Assembly (NCBI GenBank): GCA_024760905.1 | Contig: CM045731.1 | Span: forward strand, 53,048,501 to 53,112,500 | Source of the DNA: Plotosus lineatus | Taxonomy: Eukaryota; Chordata; Actinopteri; Siluriformes; Plotosidae | DNA length: 64,000 nt | Reading direction: 5' to 3' | Shown: piece after piece, positions 56,828 to 64,000 of the stretch | Layout: every line of letters starts with the position of its first letter | Position numbering within the stretch: position 1 is the stretch's first letter | The notes under the pieces: generated by a model | The model's input: only the letters and a program-made list of their open reading frames with translations | What the model was told of the DNA's origin: nothing | The model's database searches: none | Made by a program: the position numbers and the translations under genes

Positions 56828-57579
56828 ACATTATATAAAATGTATATATGAATTTAAATTAATTATCATTTTCCCTTTTTGATATTATAGCCTATTGATC
56901 TGTTCAAACAATCTGAAGGTTTTTTCACATAAAATTCTTTTTTAACAAGACAAAATTAGTCCTCAAAAGCTGGAACAAGTTACCCCCTGAACAAGCAGTT
57001 CCCACTTTCCTATGTGTTTATACAACCACTGTCCAATCAGTGGCAAGCATAAAACTAGAGGGACAACACGCAAACAAACCACTGAAGACAAACCGCCCAT
57101 CTCCCATAATGGACCCTGATGGCCTCTACTGTATTCATGTAATCCCACCTGCTTGTCACCGGTTGTGATGAAAATATTCTTTAACAACTTGCCCCACTTT
57201 GAAAAGTGGAGTATGTTGTATGTATCAGTTTGAGATTAGTCCATATAAGATTTTTTTTTTTTTTAAAGGCAGTTGTGCTGGAGCAACTTGTTCCTGGCTG
57301 CAGGTGCGTGCACCAAAGCGTGGCACAAAATGGAAAGCGACTCTCCTTGCGTTCAGACTGCAAGTGTGTGCATGTGAAAGCAGACACCGTTCTCTTTCAT
57401 ATTTTAGTTCCTCTGGATCTTACAAGCCTTCACTGCTTTGGATTATGTGTAGCTTTTACTTGGACAAGATGGCTGCCTTAATCCCTCCATCTTGCAAACT
57501 GCAGTTCTTCTTTTCTTTAATTTCTTAATTCCGTGGTTTGGTTGCATGTTTTAAAGCACTGCAGTGCATCAGCATGTAA
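56828..57579. other. Intergenic sequence, nothing recognised
   Basis: Short overlapping frames at 57199-57528 have no domain. No known repeat seen. Confidence 0.35.
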
Positions 57580-57581
57580 TA

Positions 57582-57895
57582 CAGTAGGCCCTCGTTATTC
57601 GCGGGGGCTTGGTTCCGGCCCCTCCCGCGAATGAAGATAATCCGCGAGTTCTGTACCCGGAAGTAAAACCCCATGTATCATATTACGTGCATGAATGAGC
57701 AACCGGAAGTAAAATACTATGTATCTATTACATGCACTAAAATATGCTTCTTAAACACATTCTATCGACAGTGTTACGCATTAATACAGTCTTCATGTCA
57801 TAAAATGTAGTAATGATTAAAAAAACTTAATTTTTTACTGTGATATTTACTGATAAAATAAACATTATACAGCATATATATGTGTATATATACTA

Positions 57896-57953
<58 letters not shown>

Positions 57954-58812
57954 TGAATATATAAAAGAACACCTTTAAACATTTTCCTTAAAACATACAG
58001 CACTGTAGTTTTCAAAAATGCCAACTAGAGGGATATATTGCATTACTATTTGTAAGACAGCATTTGTGAGGCAGCATGAGATGGCAGAGTGGATTTATTA
58101 TTCAAAGGGGGAGCACTTAAGCAGTGCTTCAACTGAGGTAAACGTGCGGTTTGTGTTGAAAGGGAGTAGATGAGAGGACTGAATTCAGGTATGAACTGCA
58201 TTCAGCCCAAGCAGCTGAGCCACGCCCCTCAGCCAGAGCAGGCAGAAAAACAGAGTTTATAGGGAGTATATGAGAAGAGTGAATTCAGGTATGAGCCATC
58301 GAGCAGTTCAGCCACGCTCCTCAGCCGGAGCGGAGAGAAAACAGAGTTAGAGAACACAGCCGTCAAAATCAAAGTCCCCCAAAACACAGACCATAACAAA
58401 AAGAACATAAAATGTAATAAATTGGATAAACAAAACAAAACGATACATATGCTACACCACAGTACATAAAATCACACACACAAATATTCTAAACATTAAC
58501 TTAGGTACTGTACTGGAATACACAGATTCACAGGAAACTGTCATTTCGTCAGGAGAAAGTCTTATTTCTTCAGAAGAGGCATCCAACGTCATTACGAGCG
58601 ACATCATAGAACTTAACTAATAATTAAAACACGCTAAAAAAGGCTCATTGACAACTTGTGCGCGAATGAGGAAAAAGGGGGGTATACATCATCTCAACCA
58701 ATCAGCAGGAAGGACAGCCATTGGCTGAATTTGAATTATGTGACACTTGCTCGGCAATCCGTGAATATGTGCATGTGCGAGTGCAAAACCACGAGTAGTC
58801 AAGGGCCTACTG
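57582..58812. mobile_element. Tigger/pogo-like nonautonomous transposon
   Basis: The ends are CAGTAGGCCCTCGTTATTCG and the complement of CAGTAGGCCCTTGACTACTC, with TA on both sides (57580-57581, 58813-58814). It is 1,231 bp with no transposase. An internal (TA)n(CA)n lies at 57897-57953. The segment with 'gagtatatgagaagagtgaa' repeats the one with 'gagtagatgagaggactgaa'. Confidence 0.85.
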
Positions 58813-58814
58813 TA

Positions 58815-59220
58815 TGTCTAAATGTTACAAAGGAAGAGTGAACCTCGGACACTCACAATGCACAAATTAAACAAGGGTTTGAGTTTGTTTGGCGTGTACA
58901 CATCAGCACAAACAAATAAATAATCAGAGTCTTTGAGGACCTTATAAACTGGTCCTAAACTTTCTGCAATCAGCAGTTAATGTTGCATAATTTCTGTGAG
59001 GATTGTAAGTTTACACTGAAACACAATTCTGGTGGGAACATTCCAGATGTTCTGCAGTGATCTGAAAGTGATTAAAATAATGCAGTGCCTTTAAAATAAA
59101 AAAAGACACTAAAAAATAAAAACACCCACAATTTAAATAAATAAATAATGCACAAATTCCTTTGAAAAACTATATCACAAAGAATGTGAATACAACAACA
59201 CTACTAATAGTTATTAGTAT
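58815..59220. other. Intergenic AT-rich sequence
   Basis: No gene or repeat recognised apart from A-rich runs near 59100. Confidence 0.35.
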
Positions 59221-59224
59221 TACA

Positions 59225-59345
59225 TTACGAATCCTCTCCACCCCCCCCCCCCCCCCCTTCCCGGCAAGAAGGAGCCTGGGCTTAGCTGCACATTCTCCCC
59301 CTGCTTGCCTGGGTTTTCTCAGGGTACCCCAGTATCTTTCCACAG
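59225..59345 (+). repeat. Family C centre fragment
   Basis: After a C-run, 'cggcaagaaggagcctgggc', 'tgcctgggttttctcagggt' and 'tctttccacagaccaaagac'. Confidence 0.55.
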
Positions 59346-59369
59346 ACCAAAGACAAATTTTCCAAATTT

Positions 59370-59675
59370 TACTTCGGTGCGGACAGTGGCCGTACAGTAG
59401 TTAAGACTCTGGGTTACTGATCAGAAGGTTGATGGTGCAAGCTCCAGTATCATCATGCTGCCACTGTTGGGCCCTTAATCCTCTGTTGTATAAAAAAAAT
59501 ATAAACATAATTTGCTCTTGGTGAGGCAGCTTGCTGAATATTGTAAATGTGAAGGAGAATGGTTGTGTGTGGTGCCCTGCAATGTTCAAGGTGTACCCTA
59601 CTATAGCCAAGTGTCAGTCAAGATAGGCTTCATGACCTTAGTATTAGGAAAAAGTGGTTCAGCAAATGAGAGGGT
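59370..59675 (+). repeat. Composite SINE with different tRNA-like head
   Basis: The head 'gttactgatcagaaggttga' with 'tggtgcaagctcc' and 'ccactgttgggcccttaatc' differs from types A and B. It is joined to a family C-type 3' half ('ggtgccctgcaatgttcaag', 'aaaaagtggttcagcaaatg'). Confidence 0.65.
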
Positions 59676-59774
59676 AAATGTTTTTAGAGTACAGCAAAGT
59701 ACTAAAGTATATTGAAGGTCTTTAAGATCAAATAAGGAATTTAAATTATTTTTGTTAAAACGTTTCACATAGGC

Positions 59775-60245
59775 AGCACGGCGGTATAGTGATTAGCATG
59801 CCTGCCTCACAGCAAAAAGGTCCTGGGCTCGTTTCCCAGCTCGGGCCTTACTTAGTGGAGTTTGTGTATTCCACCTGTGTTTGTGTGGGTTGAGAAGAAG
59901 ATGCAGAGGATAGGGTGAGATGGAGGCAGATGATTCGCTGTGGCGACCCCTGAAGGGAACAGCCGAAAGGAAAATAAAAAGAAGAGGAAGAAGTTTGTGT
60001 GGGTTGCCTTCGGGTACACATTTCCTCCCACAGTCCAAAAAACATGCAAAGAAGGTTAAGTGGCTGTTCCAAATCTCCTCTAGGTGTGACTTGAGTGTGA
60101 AGGGTTGTGAGAGTGTTGGACCTGCAATGGTCTGGTGAGATGCACAGGGTGTAGCCCACCCTCAATTGGAGTCGACTGAGATGGGCGCCAGCCTCCCCAT
60201 GACCCTCATTAGGATTAAGCTGTTCAGAAAATGATTGAATGAATG
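59775..60245 (+). repeat. Family C copy split by an RTE tail
   Basis: The head 'ggcagcacggcggtatagtg' and box B 'cctgggctcgtttccc' lie left of the RTE insertion at 59893-59992. 'cctcccacagtcca', 'gtctggtgagatgcac' and the tail 'cattaggattaagctgttca' lie right of it. Confidence 0.85.
59893..59992 (+). mobile_element. 5'-truncated RTE insertion (100 bp) with perfect TSD
   Basis: Carries only the last ~70 bases of RTE ('gggtgagatggaggcagatg', 'gattcgctgtggcgacccct') and an AAG/AAT-type tail. GTTTGTGTGGGTTG at 59879-59892 and 59993-60006 is an exact 14-bp duplication, though the target itself is a repeat. Confidence 0.9.
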
Positions 60246-60856
60246 TTTTCATATTCAAATTTGAAATATTTTAAAAATAATAATAATAGAGTGGTTCAAC
60301 TGTAGTTCAAAACCATGGACCTGAATGTCAGAATGTGCGTATCCAACCTTGATCCAAGCTGTGATTTTCTTCGCGGATATTTTATGTTTCAAATTATATG
60401 AACCTGAAATCTGTTTTCAGTTCTAAAATTAAGGAAATGCTTTGGTTCAAGGGGTGGGAGTGAATACTTATACAAAGGTGGACAAATATAAAAAAGATCA
60501 GCTGCGCCCTCTTATGGTCAGGTTCAATTGCCACTTTAGTTTGCAGTTTAGAAATCAAAAACACCGACATGCCTTCCTCCACTTCAGTGATCCCATCCCG
60601 AATGTTGTTTGATTTTTTTTTTTTTTTTTTTTTGAAGAAAACGGGGCGGGGACAAATATCTGTCTTATAGTCTGGGGATATAGTTAAGTAGTTAAGTGGA
60701 TTAAAAATTACCAAGCACAACTCCAAATAATTTTTGAAAAGCAGGGTGCTGATTAAATGTGAATAGGGAGTGAATTGTTTGACTATAATGTCATATCAGT
60801 TTTATTTCTCTCATCGCATACACAAAATATCAACACAGAAAAAAAAAATCACTGAA

Positions 60857-60890
<34 letters not shown>
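60246..60890. other. Intergenic, simple repeats only
   Basis: A poly-T at 60616-60633 and (AAT)n at 60859-60890 directly before the next LINE. Nothing else recognised. Confidence 0.4.
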
Positions 60891-60891
<1 letters not shown>

Positions 60892-61925
60892 GCCTGATGA
60901 TGTACACCTCTGCGTGGTGGGCCTAGATAGGGGAACTGTATGTTCCCTGAACTAAACGGACATCACCCAGTTAGGGCTAAACCCGCTGAAGCTGGTATTC
61001 TAATGGGTTACGGAATGCCAAGAAATTGACCAAACTCCATTTCTGCAGTCCATTGAGCTTCCCTCCGGTAATAAAACCACCAATACTGCAGATGGGACTT
61101 ACCCCAGGGGGAGGCAAAGAAACCGTCCACGAATATCCTGGACGAAAGATCTAAAATCCACACTCCTTGAGTACGCGAAAGCGACTGGTGTGCCTGAAAG
61201 AACTTGTGTCAATGGAAAGTCCCTTAAACAACATTGGGACAATGCTAATCCGATGTTAGCCTACCTGCCTGATCAGAACTTGCGTGACCAACTCTGGCGA
61301 CTTAAGATCTACATGCGCTGTGATACAGATGAAACATTTTCCAGCAAGCCGTCAGGCGCCCCTTGAAAAACATTGCTCGGACAGCAGTGGACCCCAAACT
61401 ACAAAAGAATGTGGGTGTCCTTATCTCCCCGATTTCTAAGACCATCTCATCTACAAGTGAAAAAATGTTTCTGGCTTGCCAAACTCAAATTCTGTCCCTA
61501 TGGACTCTCTTTCTGATGCTTCAAATGATCAAATTTATTTACTTTTTCGACATTTTTATGACAAAATTTCTGAATCTGCAATTGATAAACGAAAACCAGT
61601 AAAAATCCTGCTGAAAAAAATTTCCACAAAATCAAATTGATAAATTAAATGAAATCATATGCAAAGAACACCGAGACAAGAGTTACTGATAAGATCAATT
61701 GTTGTGTGTATGCTTCTGCCCGAACACTTGAACTCCAGTTTGTTTCCAAACCTACCGCAATTGAACTTAAAAATGAGAGACATCTCATGGCTGGAGCTTT
61801 GCCTTAAATTAAGATATAAAGGCGAGTCAATGGCAAAAAGGCAAAAGACAATTTGGAGAAAAGTCAAAACTTTTGGGAAAAGAAAAATAAATGTATAAAG
61901 TAAAACAAACTTTTCAAAAATTAAT
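60891..61925 (+). mobile_element. Non-LTR retrotransposon (possibly R4/Dong-like), 5' part
   Basis: A frame near 61080-61360 reads RGRQRNRPRISWTKDLKSTL, EYAKATGVPERTCVNGKSLK and DQLWRLKIYMRCDTDETFSS. Near 61700-61900 it reads LKMRDISWLELCLKLRYKGE and SMAKRQKTIWRKVKTFGKRK. The element continues after an RTE cluster at 63003 with RT motif A. Domain order and the motif A wording suggest the R4/Dong group, but this is a memory-based guess. Confidence 0.5.
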
Positions 61926-62505
61926 GCAGCCGTGTGTGTGTGCGAGTGGGTGGGGGCACAAGCTAGTGTTCATCCTCATGCTGGTCCCAAGCCTGGATAA
62001 ATGCAGATGGCTGTGTCAGGAAGGGCATCAGGCATAAAATTTGTGCCAGATTTTCACATGCAAATCATAAAAAAAAAATATCATACTGGCTCGGTCGAGG
62101 CCCGGGTTAACAACGACCACCATCAGTGCAAGTAACCAACAGGGTGCTGGTGGAAATTGGACTACTGTTGTTCGATGAAGGAGAGGCAGGAGGCGTGTCC
62201 GTAGGCTGGTGGAAACTGGGCTACTGTTGGCCGGAGGAGGGGCGGAGGCGTGTCCATAGGGGAAGAGAAGAGAAAAGGCATGAGTCTAGGACTGAAAGTA
62301 GGGACTTTGAATGTTAGAACTATGACAGGAAATGGTAGAGAGCTGGCTGACATGATGCAGAGGAGGAAGGTGGACATACTGTGTGTTCAGGAGACCAGGT
62401 GGAAAGATAGCAAGGCTAAAAGCCTAGGAGCAGAGTTTAAGCTGTTTTATCATGGTGTGGATGGGAAGAGAAATGGAGTAGGATTCATCTTGATGGAGGG
62501 GTTTC
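61926..62505 (+). mobile_element. RTE-like LINE 5' fragment
   Basis: The 5' region ('catgctggtcccaagcctgg', 'tcggtcgaggcccgggttaa') contains a duplicated block ('ggtggaaattggactactgt' / 'ggtggaaactgggctactgt'). The endonuclease start follows (GLKVGTLNVRTMTGNGRELA, CVQETRWKDSKAKS). It ends where an inverted RTE 3' end begins. Confidence 0.8.
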
Positions 62506-63002
62506 GACTTTCTTCTTTTCCTTTCGGCTTTTCCCTTCAGGGGTCGCCACAGCGAATCATCTGCCTCCATCTCACCCTATCCTTTGCATCTTCTTCTCTT
62601 ACACCAACGACCTTCATGTTCTCCACCACATTCATGAATCATCTTTTTGGTCTTCCTCTAGGCCTTCTGCCTGGTAGTTCCAGCCTCAGCATCCTATTAC
62701 CAATATACTCACTAGCCCTCCTCTGTACATGTCCAAACCATCTCAATCTAGCCTCTCTGACTTTGTCTCCAAAACGTCTTACATGGGCTGTCCCTCTGAT
62801 GTGCTCATTCCTGATCCTATCCATCCTCGTTACTCCCAAAGAGAACCTCAACATTTTCATCTCTGCTACCTCCAGCTCTGCCACCTGTCTTTTTCCCAGG
62901 GCCACTGTTTCTAAACCATACAACATCGCTGGCCTCATCACCGTCTTGTACACTTTTCCTTTCATTCTTGCCGATACCCTCCTATCACACATCACACCGG
63001 AC
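62506..63002 (-). mobile_element. RTE-like LINE 3' end, inverted
   Basis: The minus strand reads MSGVMCDRRVSARMKGKVYK, MLYGLETVALGKRQVAELEV, IRGTAHVRRFGDKVREARLR and PGRRPRGRPKR, then the 'gattcgctgtggcgacccct' terminus at the left. The C-terminal frame is intact for 121 codons. Confidence 0.85.
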
Positions 63003-63310
63003 ATATACAGAGGACAAATATTTACAAGGTGTTTGATGAATATTGCGTCATCCTACTGTTCTTCCAATTAAATTATTTACAGGGAGTAGAAAGCAGCCAG
63101 AAAGTGGTGTTGGGGATGCAAGGATCAATTATCGGTCCAGAAAATGATTCTTGAAGAGGCAAAAACTTATCATCGAAACCTCTCAATGTGTTGGATTGAT
63201 TACAAAAAGGCGTATGACTCTGTCCCTCACGAATGGATTCTGATATCTTTGCAATGTTTTGGCCTACATGAGCAACTGTTACTTCTGCTCAAGTCTTTAA
63301 TGAGTTGCTG
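63003..63310 (+). mobile_element. Non-LTR retrotransposon, RT fragment (continuation of 60891 element)
   Basis: The frame contains MILEEAKTYHRNLSMCWIDY and KKAYDSVPHEWILISLQCFG, an RT motif A with catalytic Asp (WIDYKKAYDSVP) unlike the RTE form (FVDLEKAYDRVP). It is truncated soon after. Confidence 0.6.
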
Positions 63311-63510
63311 GTCAACTTTGCTCATTTAATCAACTCATCTGAGTCTTCAGGCCGCTGATTGGTCAATCTGTGTGCTCTGTACAGAGACTGACCAATCAAC
63401 CGCCTGAACACTCAACTCAAATGAGCAAAGTCAGGTGTGCTGCTGCTTGGTTGAAACAAAAACCTGCAGCCACATGGCCCTTTCTGGCACGAGTTTGACA
63501 CCACTGCTGT
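63311..63510. mobile_element. Small foldback element
   Basis: 'ctttgctcatttaatcaact' and 'ggccgctgattggtcaatct' pair with 'gaccaatcaaccgcctgaac' and 'aactcaaatgagcaaagtca' around 63382. The following 'cacgagtttgacaccactgc' resembles a hAT terminus. Confidence 0.65.
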
Positions 63511-63514
63511 AAAC

Positions 63515-63600
63515 TGTTCAAGGTGTACCCTTCCTTCATCCACTTTTGGCTGAAATAGGCTCTAGCCTACCAGTGATCTAAATAGGATTAAGCAGTTCAC
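63515..63600 (+). repeat. Family C 3' tail fragment
   Basis: 'taaactgttcaaggtgtacc' to 'ataggattaagcagttcact'. Confidence 0.65.
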
Positions 63601-63607
63601 TAAATGA

Positions 63608-63895
63608 GGGCGGAGCAGTGAGTATGGCCACGTCACAGCAAGCAGGTCCTAGTTTTGATTCCCAGCTTGGGTATTTCTGTGTGGAGTTTGCATATTCTCC
63701 CTGTGCTTGCATGGGTTCCCTCCACAGTCCAAAAAACATGTGCAGTAGGTTAAATGGCTGTTCCAGAATTACCCTAGGATTGAGTGTGAGTGGTTGCATG
63801 AGTGTTGGTCCTACTGTCTGGCGAGCTGTCCGGGATGTACTCCGCCCCCAGTCAGCAGAGATGGGCATCAGCCTCCAGCAACCCTAGTTAGGATT
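63608..63895 (+). repeat. Family C copy
   Basis: The head 'gggcggagcagtgagtatgg', 'cagcaagcaggtcctagttt', the centre 'tgtggagtttgcatattctc', 'ggttaaatggctgttccaga' and the tail 'caaccctagttaggattggg'. Confidence 0.85.
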
Positions 63896-64000
63896 GGGCT
63901 TTTTACACCCGAGCCATAGTGGCTCATCAGGCCAGTGCTTATCCCCGGTTTCCGTTGCATGAAGCAACTCAGAGTTCAACTCCTCCTGGATGGGATGCTA
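63896..64000 (+). repeat. Family D copy, cut by the window edge
   Basis: 'gagccatagtggctcatcag', 'gccagtgcttatccccggtt', 'tgcatgaagcaactcagagt' and 'ctcctcctggatgggatgct' give the best 5' half of family D in the window. Confidence 0.7.

Overview
The window looks like nuclear DNA of a ray-finned (probably teleost) fish. Two vertebrate genes with GT-AG introns can be read from it, and most of the rest is fish-type interspersed repeats: RTE-like and other non-LTR retrotransposons, tRNA-headed SINEs, Tc1/mariner, Tigger/pogo-like and hAT remnants, and many CA, TA and trinucleotide microsatellites. The species cannot be named from sequence alone.

Gene 1 (+ strand, 1906-20276) is the 3' half of a von Willebrand factor A domain 5B gene, best read as vwa5b1. 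Nine exons join without a phase conflict into 614 codons, ending in the family's characteristic C-terminus and a TAG. A 3' UTR of about 1.3 kb ends at an AATAAA at 21553. The N-terminal VIT and vWA part lies upstream of the window. The first intron seen (2106-11353) is swollen by two nested LINE insertions.

Gene 2 (- strand, 55654-53643) is a two-exon CaMKII inhibitor gene, best read as camk2n1. It encodes 78 residues with the inhibitory core intact, and a CpG-, CCAAT- and E-box-containing stretch lies upstream. The two genes are convergent. As I recall the human 1p36 map, VWA5B1 and CAMK2N1 are arranged the same way, which supports both names.

The 32 kb between the genes, the vwa5b1 introns and the 55.8-64 kb region are mostly repeats. 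RTE copies lie at 3373-3911, 5603-8634, 25906-29870 (a head-to-head inverted pair), 33513-36350 (broken by a Tc1 element) and 61926-63002 (nested in another LINE). Small 5'-truncated RTE tails with perfect target-site duplications lie at 56771 and 59893. Other elements are a hAT remnant (36355-37985), an APE-type LINE fragment (39150-40190), Tc1 fragments, foldback elements near 42.0, 44.3 and 63.4 kb, and about five SINE/MITE families.

The most notable structure is a SINE family (type A: 23581, 42971, 49738, 30410) with a tRNA-like head, a central body, a segment resembling the RTE 5' region and the RTE 3' terminus. Three copies have perfect target-site duplications of 10-15 bp. A sister family (type B) has the same head and body with a different tail. 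Four X-box (RFX-type) palindromes lie in the gene-poor interval. Most other open reading frames look like repeat shadows. No rRNA, functional tRNA or CRISPR array was seen.
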